Counted from the first letter of the stretch, positions 1 through 8,130 are shown. The stretch is 64,000 bases of DNA from Corynebacterium sp. P4-C1 (GCF_030503595.1 NZ_CP129966.1:1612001-1676000), one strand, 5' to 3'. Numbers and translations are program-made. The notes: generated by a model not told the origin, from the sequence alone.

Positions 1-91
1 CCAGGTAGCTGGATTTGCGGTTATGGGGGGCTGGCTGGTCGCGGGGTCGGGGCTGCGGCACACGCGGGGGCGGGGTGCGGAGGCACGGGCG

Positions 92-1369
92 CTAGCGCCC
101 CGCGTAGTACCGCCCCATGAACTCGTCGCGGTAGGCCTCGTAGTCGCCGGCTTCGATGGCGGCGCGGATGTTGTCTACGAGGCGCACCATGAACTCCAGG
201 TTGTGCAGGGTGCACAGTGTCCCGGCGAGGTATTCCTTCGCACGGAGCAGGTGGTGGATGTACGCGCGGGAGTAGTTCTCGGAGACGTAGCCGCCGAATT
301 CCTCGTCCACGCCCACGAAGTCGCGGCGGAAACGGGCGGCCATGAGGTTCATGCGGCCATCCAGGGTGTATACCCCGCCGCGGCGGCCGAGGCGGGTCGG
401 GGCGACACAGTCGAAGGTGTCGGCGCCGGCCTCAATGGCGGTGAAGAGGTCGTCGGGTTCGGAGATGCCCAGAAGGTGGCGGGGCTTGTTCTCGGGCAGC
501 TCGTCGGTGACCCAGCCGACGATGGTGCCCAGGTTCTCCTTCTCCAAGGCGCCGCCGATGCCGAAGCCGCCGAAGCCGCGGCGGCCTTCAGAACGCGCTT
601 CGCGGTCGAGTTCGAGCAAGCCGTGGGTGGCTTGTCTGCGCAGGTCCTCGTACTGAGCGCCCTGCACCACAGCCCAGAGGGACTGGAGGGGCTTGCCGGT
701 GCGGACGCGGGTGAGGCGGTCGTGCTCGAGCAGGCAGCGGCGGGCCCACAGGCGGGTGCGCTCGACGGAATGCTCCTGGTAGGCGCGGGTGTCTACGAGC
801 GTGGTCAGCTCGTCGAAGGCGAACATGATGTCGGCGCCCAGCTGGTGCTGGATCTGCATGGACACCTCCGGTGTGAAGCGGTGGGAGGAGCCGTCGATGA
901 AGGACTTGAAGTCCACGCCGTCGTCGTCGACACGCGCCATGCGGTCCTTGTTGGCGGCGCGGATGTCCTCGTCGGTGAGTCCTGCGACGTCCATGGCCAG
1001 GACTTTCTTGAAGCCGACGCCCAGGCTCATGACCTGGAAGCCGCCGGAATCGGTGTAGGTGGGGCCGTGCCAGTTCTCGAAGGCGGCCACTCCCCCGGCC
1101 TCGTCCACGATGTCGGGGCCGGGCTGGAGATAGAGGTGGTAGGCATTGGACAGGATCGCCTGTGCGCCGGTTTCGCGGATCTGCTCCGGGGTGAGCGTCT
1201 TCACCGTCGCCTTGGTGGCCACCGGGATGAACGCGGGTGTCTGGATCGGTCCGTGCGGTGTGTGGATCACGCCTGTGCGGCCGTGGCGGCCAGGGGCTTC
1301 TTCGAGGCGGGTGCCCACTTGGAAGCTGAGGTCGGGGGCCGGATCAGCGTTGGAGGGGGTATCGGTCAT
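92..1369 (-). CDS. tgt: tRNA-guanine transglycosylase (TGT), zinc site missing
   Basis: Enzyme family that exchanges the wobble guanine of GUN-anticodon tRNAs for a 7-deazaguanine base. The 425-residue product shows TDSGGFQ (Asp107), FDCVAPTR (Asp320, the family nucleophile) and NYSRAYIHHL at 365-374. The bacterial zinc motif CxCxxC that normally precedes NYSRAY is absent: residues 354-364 read VDEEFGGYVSE with no cysteine, although the His of TLHNL (389) remains. FDELT replaces the usual FDECT. The start overlaps the end of the upstream MMPL gene by 4 nt, so the two are probably co-transcribed. No queuosine synthesis gene is seen nearby, so the enzyme would rely on salvaged base or act on another substrate. 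Family assignment is firm; activity is uncertain. Confidence 0.9.
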   Translation of the reverse strand: MTDTPSNADPAPDLSFQVGTRLEEAPGRHGRTGVIHTPHGPIQTPAFIPVATKATVKTLTPEQIRETGAQAILSNAYHLYLQPGPDIVDEAGGVAAFENWHGPTYTDSGGFQVMSLGVGFKKVLAMDVAGLTDEDIRAANKDRMARVDDDGVDFKSFIDGSSHRFTPEVSMQIQHQLGADIMFAFDELTTLVDTRAYQEHSVERTRLWARRCLLEHDRLTRVRTGKPLQSLWAVVQGAQYEDLRRQATHGLLELDREARSEGRRGFGGFGIGGALEKENLGTIVGWVTDELPENKPRHLLGISEPDDLFTAIEAGADTFDCVAPTRLGRRGGVYTLDGRMNLMAARFRRDFVGVDEEFGGYVSENYSRAYIHHLLRAKEYLAGTLCTLHNLEFMVRLVDNIRAAIEAGDYEAYRDEFMGRYYAGR

Positions 1370-3786
1370 GCTGTGGCGTGCTCCTTTTCAAACTGGCGCT
1401 CCAGCTCCTCACCTTCGATGTCGAGGTTGGGCAGGATGCGGTCCAGCCATTTCGGCATCCACCAAGTGGTGGTGCCCAGGATGAACATGGTGGCGGGGAC
1501 GAGGGCCATGCGGACGAAGAAGGCATCGAAAAGCACAGCGGCGCCGAGCGCGAAGCCGAAGATCTTGATGAACGGCAGCGGCTGGTCGATGAACGCGACG
1601 AAAACGGCGATCATGATGATGGCGGCGGCGGTGACCACGCGGGCGCCGCGGACGAAGCCTTCGACGGTGGATTCTTCAACGGCATCGAGAACGGCTTCCG
1701 GGTCGTCGCCGGGGCGGCGGAGGCGCGTGTACTGCTCGCGCATGCGGGTGACCAGGAAGACTTGGTAGTCCATGGCCAGGCCGAAGGTGACTCCGATGAG
1801 CAGAATCGGCAGGAAGGACAGGATCGGCCCCGGGGTGTTCACTAGACCTGCCGCGCCCTCCTGGAAGACCATGACGGTCGCACCGAAGGCCGCGCCGACA
1901 GACAGCAGGAAACCGAGCCCCGCGATGAGCGGCACCAGAATCGACCGGAAGACGATGATGAGCAGGAGGATCGCCAGGCCGACGACGATGGCGAGGTATA
2001 TCGGCATCGCGCCCGCCAGCTCCTCGGTGATGTCCATCTGCACCGCGGTGAAGCCGGTCAGGCCGACATCGACACCGGTCGCGTCCTCGATCTCGGTGTC
2101 CATTTCACGCAGCGCGTGCGCGGTGTCCACCGTGTACTGGTTGTCCGGTCCGGTTTCCGGGGTGGCCAGGATCTGCGCGGCGGTCATGTCTTCGTTGACG
2201 CCGATGAGCTGCGCGTGACGCACACCCGTCACCGAGCCAGCGCGCTCCATCGCGTACATGAAGGAGGACAAAGCGGCTTTTTGCTTATCGACGTCCCCCG
2301 CTTCCCCATCCACCGCATCATCCGGAATGGACCGCATGTAGGGGGCGAGGCCCTCCGCGTTCGGGTCGGCATCGTGGGCATCGACGACGAGCAGGAACGG
2401 CGCGTTGACGCCTTCGCCGAATCCCTCGGCCATGAGGTCTGCGGATTTGCGCTGGGTGGTGTCGGTGTCGCTGTTGGAGTCGGAAGGCAGGGACATCTCC
2501 ATCTGCAGCACCGGCAAGGAACACACACCGAGCAGGATGACCACCGCAGCCATGACCAGTGCCGGGACTCGGCGCACGATGTTCACCCAGGCGCGGCCGA
2601 GAGAGCGGGTGTTCAGATCCTTGCCCGGGCGGTCACCAGGACCGGGATTGCCGGCCACGCCCGGGATCTTGCCGGCGAAGATCTTGTCGCCGAGCAGGCC
2701 CATGAGGGCCGGCAGAAGTGTGATGGCCACGGACACGGCGATGGCCACGGTCGCCGCGGCGGACAGGCCCATCCAGGAGAGGAATTCGATGCGGGCGAGC
2801 ACCAGCGCGACTAGCGCAGTGAACACGGTGGTGCCGGCGAACAGCACCGACGAACCCGCGGTCCCGACCGCGAGGCCGGCGGCTTCGGGGCCGGGAAGGC
2901 GGTGGCGCTCCTGCTTGTAGCGGGACAGGATGAACAAGGCGTAGTCGATGCCCACGGCCAGACCGATCATGACGGCCATGATGGGTGTGACCTCGTTGAG
3001 CTCCGTGAAGCGGGTGGCAATGAGGATCAGGAAGGTGCCCAGGCCCACCCCGATGACGGCGGTGATGACGGGCATGCCCGCGGCCACGAGGGAGCCGAAG
3101 GTGACCAGCATGACCAGGAAGGCCACGCCGATGCCGATGATCTCGCTGGTGGTCTTGATCTCGATGGGGTCGCCGAAGCCAGGGCCGCCGGCCTCAACTT
3201 GCAGGCCCTTCGACCGGCCCAAATCGAGCGCCTCGTTGACGACAGCACGGTCTTCATCGGTGACCTGCATGGAGGTCTCCGCGCCGAATTCGAAGGTGGT
3301 GTAGCCGATGCGGGCGTCGTCGGAAAGCAGCTGAACGTTGTGGGCATCGGCCTTCGCGCGCTCCTCCGGCAGCCCCATCTCCGTCATCTGGGTGACGATT
3401 TGGTCCGTCTGCTCCCGGGATACGGTGACCGGGTTGCCGAAGCGCTGGGTCCCCGCCATGTCCGGCAAGTTATCTTTGATGTAGCCGACCGTCTCGTCGA
3501 TGGTGGCCATATTCCCCGGCTCATCCAAACGCTGACCATCGGGGGCCTTGAACACCAGGTTCACCGACGGGGCCTGGACCGGGTCGCTGATCCCGGGGAA
3601 ATTCTCGCCGAGGGACTCGAGTGCGTCAATCGACGGTGTTCCGGAAATAGCGAAGTCGGACGAAAGCGGCTTCGACAGCGTCAGCGCTCCGGCCACACCT
3701 GCGGCGAAGAGCAACAGCCAGGCGACGATGACCTTCCATTTATTCAGGAATGACCATTTGCCGAGCCGGTAGAGGAACTTCGCCAC
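1366..3786 (-). CDS. MMPL/RND-family membrane transporter
   Basis: 806-residue inner-membrane protein of the MMPL (YdfJ-like) branch of the RND superfamily. These proteins use the proton gradient to export lipids or small molecules, and in mycolata often envelope lipids. There are two related halves, each an N-terminal helix, a large extracytoplasmic loop and a helix bundle. The conserved intramembrane motifs are GLAVGIDYALFILSRY in the first half and GVTFGLAMDYQVFLVTR in the second. GTG start preceded by AAAGGA. It lies 22 nt after a large stem-loop that follows tRNA-Ser and overlaps tgt by 4 nt. The substrate cannot be deduced from sequence. Confidence 0.88.
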   Translation of the reverse strand: MAKFLYRLGKWSFLNKWKVIVAWLLLFAAGVAGALTLSKPLSSDFAISGTPSIDALESLGENFPGISDPVQAPSVNLVFKAPDGQRLDEPGNMATIDETVGYIKDNLPDMAGTQRFGNPVTVSREQTDQIVTQMTEMGLPEERAKADAHNVQLLSDDARIGYTTFEFGAETSMQVTDEDRAVVNEALDLGRSKGLQVEAGGPGFGDPIEIKTTSEIIGIGVAFLVMLVTFGSLVAAGMPVITAVIGVGLGTFLILIATRFTELNEVTPIMAVMIGLAVGIDYALFILSRYKQERHRLPGPEAAGLAVGTAGSSVLFAGTTVFTALVALVLARIEFLSWMGLSAAATVAIAVSVAITLLPALMGLLGDKIFAGKIPGVAGNPGPGDRPGKDLNTRSLGRAWVNIVRRVPALVMAAVVILLGVCSLPVLQMEMSLPSDSNSDTDTTQRKSADLMAEGFGEGVNAPFLLVVDAHDADPNAEGLAPYMRSIPDDAVDGEAGDVDKQKAALSSFMYAMERAGSVTGVRHAQLIGVNEDMTAAQILATPETGPDNQYTVDTAHALREMDTEIEDATGVDVGLTGFTAVQMDITEELAGAMPIYLAIVVGLAILLLIIVFRSILVPLIAGLGFLLSVGAAFGATVMVFQEGAAGLVNTPGPILSFLPILLIGVTFGLAMDYQVFLVTRMREQYTRLRRPGDDPEAVLDAVEESTVEGFVRGARVVTAAAIIMIAVFVAFIDQPLPFIKIFGFALGAAVLFDAFFVRMALVPATMFILGTTTWWMPKWLDRILPNLDIEGEELERQFEKEHATA
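2283..2293 (-). repeat. CGTCGATAAGC motif, copy 1
   Basis: Lies inside the MMPL gene, read as Val-Asp-Lys in GDVDKQKA. Upstream flank GGGGGA, downstream AAAAAG; nearly the same flanks surround the variant copy in pstP (60198-60208). Confidence 0.85.
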
Positions 3787-3808
3787 GGGGATCCTTTCCT
3801 AAAACAAA

Positions 3809-3872
3809 AAGTTCGTGGTTTGGGGAGTGAACACGGCGACATTTCGCCGAATTTTACCCAAACCACGAACTT
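3809..3872 (-). terminator. Large stem-loop after tRNA-Ser(CGA)
   Basis: Perfect 16-bp inverted repeat: AAGTTCGTGGTTTGGG at 3809-3824 and its complement at 3857-3872. The 32-nt loop contains a second hairpin (CGGCGA/TCGCCG). Reading the minus strand it comes directly after the tRNA, and the descending arm runs into TTTGTTTT, as in an intrinsic terminator. It ends just upstream of the MMPL start, so it could also control read-through into that gene. Confidence 0.8.
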
Positions 3873-3880
3873 CGTGAAAG

Positions 3881-3968
3881 TGGCGGTAGCGGCGGGATTT
3901 GAACCCGCGGAGGTTTTACCCTCACTCGCTTTCGAGGCGAGTACCTTCGGCCGCTCGGACACGCTACC
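3881..3968 (-). tRNA. tRNA-Ser (anticodon CGA)
   Basis: 88 nt including an encoded CCA. Acceptor GGTAGCG pairs with CGCTACC, discriminator G73, long class II variable arm, anticodon loop CTCGAAA giving CGA (reads UCG). Confidence 0.95.
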
Positions 3969-4045
3969 GCAGAACAGAGTAGCGGTAGCGTGCGCGGAGA
4001 ACCAAATTCCTAGGCCCCCGGGCCGAAGCCGCCGGGAAGCGACGC

Positions 4046-4258
4046 TTAGTTCTCGTCGCGGGAATCCTGGATCTTGCCAGCGACCTCGTTGGCCTTGTCC
4101 TTGATTGCGTCGCCGGCCTCGTTCAGCTTGTCCTTCACACCACCGGTGAGCTGGTCAGCCTTGCCCTCGTTCTGCAGGGAGTCGTTATCGGTAACGTTGC
4201 CCAGAGCTTCCTTAGCGTCGCCCTTGACCTGGTCCAGCTTGCCGTTGAGATCAGCCAT
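4046..4258 (-). CDS. CsbD-family small stress protein
   Basis: 70-residue hydrophilic helical protein with the CsbD pattern: an N-terminal G-x-x-x-Q-x-K-G-x-x-K segment (GKLDQVKGDAKEALGNVT) followed by lysine/alanine-rich heptads. CsbD proteins are general-stress-induced in many bacteria and have no known biochemical activity. AAGGAGAAGGA lies just upstream of the ATG. It stands alone between tRNA-Ser and tadA. Confidence 0.88.
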   Translation of the reverse strand: MADLNGKLDQVKGDAKEALGNVTDNDSLQNEGKADQLTGGVKDKLNEAGDAIKDKANEVAGKIQDSRDEN

Positions 4259-4311
4259 GATCCTTCTCCTTCTAAATCGTTTTCGCTTACCTTGCCCATG
4301 GTAGGGAAAAC

Positions 4312-4363
4312 GTGCTGCCCTTTCGATAACAATTCAGTGTCAACTGGACCACGCGGGCAGCAC
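4312..4363. repeat. 9-bp inverted repeat upstream of csbD
   Basis: GTGCTGCCC (4312-4320) and GGGCAGCAC (4355-4363) are separated by 34 nt in the csbD-tadA gap. It could be an operator pair or the stem of a long terminator for tadA. No T-run follows either arm closely, so the role is open. Confidence 0.45.
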
Positions 4364-4365
4364 AC

Positions 4366-4827
4366 TCAGCGGAGGCGCCCGAAGAAACCGGTCATGAGGC
4401 GCGCGGTCTCCGGTTCCAGGACACCGCCGCGCACCTCGACGGTGTGGAGGTGGGAGGGGTCGCGGAGGACGTCGATAAGCGAGCCCACAGCTCCCGTCTT
4501 TGGCTCGTATGCGCCGAAGACGACGCTTTTCATGCGCGCGCCCAAGATGAGGCCGGCGCACATCGTGCACGGCTCGAGGGTGACCACGATCTCGCAGCCG
4601 TCGAGCCGCCAGGTACCCAACGCGCGCGCCGCATTCCGCGTTGCGACGACCTCCGCATGCCCCGCCGGATCCTGTTCCGTCTCGCGGCGGTTCGTCCCCG
4701 TGGCCAGCTCAGTGCCGTCAGGGCCGTACACCACAGCACCGACGGGAATGTCGGCGGCGGGAGTGGTGCGGGCGACCTCGATGGCGCGGCGCATCCGCTC
4801 CACGGCGCGTCGTTCGAGCTGGCTCAT
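4366..4827 (-). CDS. tadA: tRNA-specific adenosine deaminase TadA
   Basis: Converts A34 to inosine in tRNA-Arg(ACG), the tRNA encoded twice in this window. The 153-residue product has the cytidine/deoxycytidylate deaminase zinc site: HAE at 57-59 (His ligand and catalytic Glu) and PCTMC at 86-90 (two Cys ligands). The length is normal for bacterial TadA. Its start lies 14 nt after the end of the upstream tRNA-adenosine-deaminase-associated gene, which indicates one operon. Confidence 0.94.
   Translation of the reverse strand: MSQLERRAVERMRRAIEVARTTPAADIPVGAVVYGPDGTELATGTNRRETEQDPAGHAEVVATRNAARALGTWRLDGCEIVVTLEPCTMCAGLILGARMKSVVFGAYEPKTGAVGSLIDVLRDPSHLHTVEVRGGVLEPETARLMTGFFGRLR
4470..4480 (+). 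repeat. CGTCGATAAGC motif, copy 2
   Basis: Inside tadA, antisense to it, encoding Leu-Ile-Asp (GSLIDVL). Upstream flank GCGGAGGA. Confidence 0.85.
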
Positions 4828-4841
4828 CGGTGTGCGCGGGG

Positions 4842-5366
4842 CTAGCTGAGCGCTTGGTCGAGCTCGTCGATGAAACCGAGCTCCTCGGCGATGCGGTCGA
4901 TGACGTCGGAGGGGTCGGCGGCAGAGTCGTCGATAAGCACGCTCATGACCTGCTCGCTGAGGCCCACATCGTCGAGAATCTCGAAATCCCCGTCGGCCCA
5001 GCCGTCGATGTTGTCCAGCTCGTCCGGGTCGATGTCCGGGATGTCGATGTCGGCGGCGTCCAGCACGTCCGCGGCGAAATCGTCGTCGACCGCCATCGTC
5101 GCGTCCGAGATGAGCACGCGGGTGCGCGATGGGCCCGGACGCACGATGACCAGGTACTCCTCCTCAACATTGAGGAGCGCGAACGCCGCCCCTTCGCTGC
5201 GCAGTCCGCGCACTGCGTCAACGGAGGTGGCCAGATCCTCGAAATCGTCGTCGAATTCAGCGACGACCCACTCGCCGTCCCGCCTGGCAACGGTGACCGC
5301 GTAGCCGTCTTCGAAGGCGCCACCGTACCCGCCGCCCTGGCCCGGTTGCCCGCGTCCGTCACTCAT
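4842..5366 (-). CDS. TadA-associated acidic protein
   Basis: 174-residue, strongly acidic protein (many DD/DE/ED runs, for example EFDDDFEDL) of the actinobacterial family commonly annotated as tRNA adenosine deaminase-associated. It lies immediately upstream of tadA on the same strand. No catalytic motif or membrane segment is visible. Function is unknown; the constant pairing with tadA suggests a role in tRNA editing, which is inference. It is divergent from tyrA with only 39 nt between the two starts. Confidence 0.8.
   Translation of the reverse strand: MSDGRGQPGQGGGYGGAFEDGYAVTVARRDGEWVVAEFDDDFEDLATSVDAVRGLRSEGAAFALLNVEEEYLVIVRPGPSRTRVLISDATMAVDDDFAADVLDAADIDIPDIDPDELDNIDGWADGDFEILDDVGLSEQVMSVLIDDSAADPSDVIDRIAEELGFIDELDQALS
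4928..4938 (+). repeat. CGTCGATAAGC motif, copy 3
   Basis: Inside the TadA-associated gene, antisense, encoding Leu-Ile-Asp (SVLIDDS). One of the copies with a poorer upstream G tract (GCAGAGT). Confidence 0.85.
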
Positions 5367-5405
5367 GCCTAGTCAGACTACTCGCGTTGTGGAAAACTTG
5401 TCAGC

Positions 5406-6482
5406 GTGAACGAGCAACACCGTACGGCAGGCATCCAGGGGTCCGACGTCAGCGTCAAGGGGCGGCGCACCCTGCCCCCGACCTGCGTCATCGGGCTCGG
5501 GCTCATCGGCGGTTCCATCATGCGCGACCTCGACGCCGCCGGGCTGCCCGTGTACGGCTACAACCACTCACGTTCCGGTACGCGCGCCGCGACACGCGAA
5601 GGCTTCGACGTTTCCGACGATCTGTCACGGGTGCTCTCCCGCGCCTCCTCCGACGGGGCGCTCATCGTCCTCGCCGTGCCGATGCACGCGGTGGAAGATG
5701 TCCTCGACTCGATCACGATGTACGCCCCGAACTGCGGTGTGACCGATGTCGTCAGCGTGAAAAAGCCCGTCGACGAGCTAATCAAGGAGCGCGGCATGCA
5801 ATCGCGCTACGTCGGCGGCCACCCGATGTCCGGCACCGAGGACTCCGGCTGGGGAGCATCCCGTGTCGGCCTGTTCACCCGCGCCGCCTGGGCGATCACC
5901 TACGACTACGCCACCGAGTGCGAGGACGCCGGCCAGCGCGTTCCCGCGGGGTGGGTGGACCTGTTCGGCCAGGTCTGCGAACTCGCCCGGGTGTGCGGTG
6001 CCGAAGCTGTCCCGGTGTCCGTGGATAAGCACGACGAGGCCGTCGCCCGCGTGTCCCACCTGCCGCACGTGCTGGCTGAAGCACTCGCAGTCGTCGGCGA
6101 CCGCGGCGGCACCCTCGCCCAGTCGCTTGCCGCGGGCTCTTTCCGCGGCGCCACCCGCGTGGCCGGCACCGAACCGGAGCTCGTCCGCGCCATGTGCGAG
6201 ACCAACGCCGATGCCGTTGTGAAGACCCTCGACGAGATCATCCCTCTGCTGCAGGACGCCCGCGCATCGCTCGCCTCCCCGCGCCCCGACCTGGAGCAGC
6301 TCGTCGGCGCCGGCTACCGAGCCGTGACCCGCATGGGCGCGCGCAAGGGAGCCCGGGCGGAATCCGTCTCGCCGGTGAAGATCTCCTCCCGCCCCGTCAT
6401 GCGCATCCAGCTCGGTGCCGACGGGTGGGTCAAAGCCCTGCGCCAGACAGAGTCGCTGGGCGGGCGCATCGACGTGTTCTAG
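5406..6482 (+). CDS. tyrA: Prephenate/arogenate dehydrogenase
   Basis: Oxidative decarboxylation step of tyrosine synthesis; corynebacterial enzymes mainly use arogenate. The Rossmann motif GLGLIGGS starts at residue 30 and is followed by GGHPMSGTEDSGW, typical of the family's substrate region. The 358-residue length includes an N-terminal extension of about 25 residues. GTG start with no clear Shine-Dalgarno, so possibly leaderless. It stands alone, divergent from the tadA pair, and its end is 65 nt from the target duplication of the downstream IS. Confidence 0.92.
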   Translation: MNEQHRTAGIQGSDVSVKGRRTLPPTCVIGLGLIGGSIMRDLDAAGLPVYGYNHSRSGTRAATREGFDVSDDLSRVLSRASSDGALIVLAVPMHAVEDVLDSITMYAPNCGVTDVVSVKKPVDELIKERGMQSRYVGGHPMSGTEDSGWGASRVGLFTRAAWAITYDYATECEDAGQRVPAGWVDLFGQVCELARVCGAEAVPVSVDKHDEAVARVSHLPHVLAEALAVVGDRGGTLAQSLAAGSFRGATRVAGTEPELVRAMCETNADAVVKTLDEIIPLLQDARASLASPRPDLEQLVGAGYRAVTRMGARKGARAESVSPVKISSRPVMRIQLGADGWVKALRQTESLGGRIDVF

Positions 6483-6547
6483 GGAAATCCCCGAACAGCA
6501 GAGAAGCCCGCGATCCGGCGGGATTGCCGGGTCACGGGCCACTCATG

Positions 6548-6564
6548 AAACGTGCGCCCGGAGG
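6548..6564. repeat. Left 17-bp target-site duplication of the IS481-family element
   Basis: AAACGTGCGCCCGGAGG, identical to 8053-8069. It duplicates the 3' end of tRNA-Arg plus 5 nt of its trailer. The bases on both sides differ, so the repeat is exactly 17 bp. Confidence 0.9.
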
Positions 6565-8052
6565 TGTCTGAAGTCATGACATAGTTGACACGGCGTGCCT
6601 GGGACATCATTCCTGATGGTTGACAGGTCAGTCGCGACATGGTTGACACTTAGGGGGCGGAAACATTCTGGGGTGATGGTTGACACCTCAGTCGCGACAT
6701 CGTTGGCACCTTCCGCTACCCCCGCGCGTCTGGTGCCGATGCGGGGATCAGTCGGGACATCGTTGACAAATGAACAGCCCGAACCGCAACCTTGCCATCG
6801 TCAAAGCCGTCCGTGATCAAGGTGAACCAGTCATCAAAGTCGCCAAACGCTTCGGCATCTCCCGCCAGCGCGTCTACAAGATTCTTGCCGAGTTCGACGC
6901 CGGCGGCGCAGAGGCCATCGCCCCGAAATCCCGCGCACCGCACACCCACCCAAATGCCGTGCCGGACAGCTTGCGCAACTACATCATCGACATGCGCAAA
7001 GAACTCACCAAAGCAGGACTCGACGCAGGCCCAGACACCATCGCCTTCCACCTAGACAGGCAGGGGCTTCGCACCCCGTCAACATCAACGATCCGCCGCA
7101 TCATCACTGACGCCGGACTCGTCGACCCGCAACCACAAAAGAAACCACGCAGCTCCTACATCAGGTTTGAAGCCGCCATGCCCAACGAATGCTGGCAAGC
7201 CGACATCACCTACCTCTTCCTCATCGACGGCAGACGCGTAGAAGTCCTCGACTTCATCGACGACCACTCCCGCTACCTGCTATCAATCACCGCCCGGCCA
7301 GCATTTACAGGCCCAGCAGTCGCAGCAGAACTCCAACGCCTCATCGACACCTACGGCCCACCGGCATCCACGCTCACTGACAACGGGCTGGTGTTCACCG
7401 CCCGGTTAGCCGGACGAAAAGGCGGCCGCAACGCTTTTGAGAAAGTCCTCACCGACAACTGCATCCAACAGAAAAACGGCCGGCCAGGACACCCACAAAC
7501 TCAAGGCAAAATCGAACGCTTCCACCAAACACTCAAACGCTGGATCAACGCCCAACCACCCGCCGAAACCATCCCCCACCTTCAACGACAACTCAACGAA
7601 TTCGCCGCCTACTACAACACCGAACGCCCCCACAGATCACTTGGGCGGCGCACCCCACAACAGGCATACACAACAGGACCCAAGGCCGAACCCAACCACA
7701 CCCCCGAAGAAGAATGGCGCGTCCGCAACGATGTCGTCGCCCCCAGCGGCAAAGTCACCATCCGCTACGCCGGCAGGCTCTACAGCCTAGGAATCGGACG
7801 CGCCTACTACGGCGAAGAAGTCCTGATGGTCATCACCGACAACCACATCACAACATCACTAAAAGAAACCGGCGAACCCATCGCCGAGCACTACATCGAC
7901 ACATCCCGCAATTACCAAAAAGCCTACTGGCGAAAAGGCCAACCCCCACTGACCTGAAAACCAAAACCGGCGCCTTGGAAAAATAAAAACCAAGACACCG
8001 GTTTGTCCACCATGTCGCGACTGATCTGTCAACGATGTCGCGACTGAGGACA
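6565..8052 (+). mobile_element. Complete IS481-family insertion sequence
   Basis: 1,488-bp element bounded by an exact 17-bp direct repeat, with TGTC...GACA ends. The first 26 nt of the left end and of the complemented right end match at 20 positions, including AGTC, GACAT and GTTGACA. The only gene is a DDE transposase. The terminal motif (consensus TCAGTCGCGACATNGTTGACA) is repeated inside the ends. GACAT cores at 6578, 6636, 6696 and 6756 are spaced 58, 60 and 60 nt, and two copies lie at the right end (8004-8024 and 8028-8048). The 205 nt before the transposase hold only these repeats. Insertion left the tRNA-Arg sequence intact. Confidence 0.9.
6770..7957 (+). CDS. IS481-family transposase
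   Basis: 395-residue DDE transposase. It has an N-terminal helix-turn-helix (VAKRFGISRQRVYKILAEF), then a second DNA-binding region. The integrase core follows, with Asp in WQADITYLF, Asp in STLTDNGLVF and Glu in QGKIERFHQTLKRW, then the rve tail (YYNTERPHRSLGRRTP). About 100 further residues form a C-terminal extension. All three catalytic residues are present and the frame is open, so it appears active. The ATG sits 2 nt after a GTTGACA copy of the end motif with no Shine-Dalgarno, so transposase binding to that copy could repress its own start. Confidence 0.93.
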   Translation: MNSPNRNLAIVKAVRDQGEPVIKVAKRFGISRQRVYKILAEFDAGGAEAIAPKSRAPHTHPNAVPDSLRNYIIDMRKELTKAGLDAGPDTIAFHLDRQGLRTPSTSTIRRIITDAGLVDPQPQKKPRSSYIRFEAAMPNECWQADITYLFLIDGRRVEVLDFIDDHSRYLLSITARPAFTGPAVAAELQRLIDTYGPPASTLTDNGLVFTARLAGRKGGRNAFEKVLTDNCIQQKNGRPGHPQTQGKIERFHQTLKRWINAQPPAETIPHLQRQLNEFAAYYNTERPHRSLGRRTPQQAYTTGPKAEPNHTPEEEWRVRNDVVAPSGKVTIRYAGRLYSLGIGRAYYGEEVLMVITDNHITTSLKETGEPIAEHYIDTSRNYQKAYWRKGQPPLT

Positions 8053-8069
8053 AAACGTGCGCCCGGAGG
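8053..8069. repeat. Right 17-bp target-site duplication
   Basis: Second copy of the repeat at 6548-6564. It overlaps the last 12 nt of the tRNA-Arg gene (minus strand). Confidence 0.9.
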
Positions 8070-8130
8070 GATTCGAACCCCCAACCTTCTGATCCGTAGT
8101 CAGATGCTCTATCCGTTGAGCTACGGGCGC
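8058..8130 (-). tRNA. tRNA-Arg (anticodon ACG), copy 1
   Basis: GCGCCCG acceptor with matching 3' strand, discriminator A, anticodon loop CTACGGA giving ACG. CCA is not encoded, unlike copy 2. The IS begins 5 nt past its 3' end, so its original trailer and terminator have been displaced by the IS right end. Confidence 0.95.

Noticed and set aside
1..91. Gene or promoter at the left edge
   Set aside because: GC-rich sequence without a supported frame or promoter; only the region after the tgt stop is visible.
23..1768. Long plus-strand frame opposite tgt and MMPL
   Set aside because: Antisense shadow of high-GC genes; no motif, and the minus-strand genes are clear homologues. The same holds for other long opposite frames at 8164-9633, 25049-27082, 30819-32498, 38243-40294, 44101-45702, 47091-49382, 49358-50629 and 54829-56097.
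6565..6770. CRISPR array from 60-bp spaced repeats
   Set aside because: Only four degenerate copies, which match the IS end motif, and no cas gene in the window.
6541..8130. tRNA-associated genomic island with integrase att sites
   Set aside because: The 17-bp direct repeat at a tRNA 3' end suggested att sites. The interval holds only a DDE transposase, its ends are TGT...ACA inverted repeats, and there is no tyrosine or serine integrase. Target duplication by an IS explains it.
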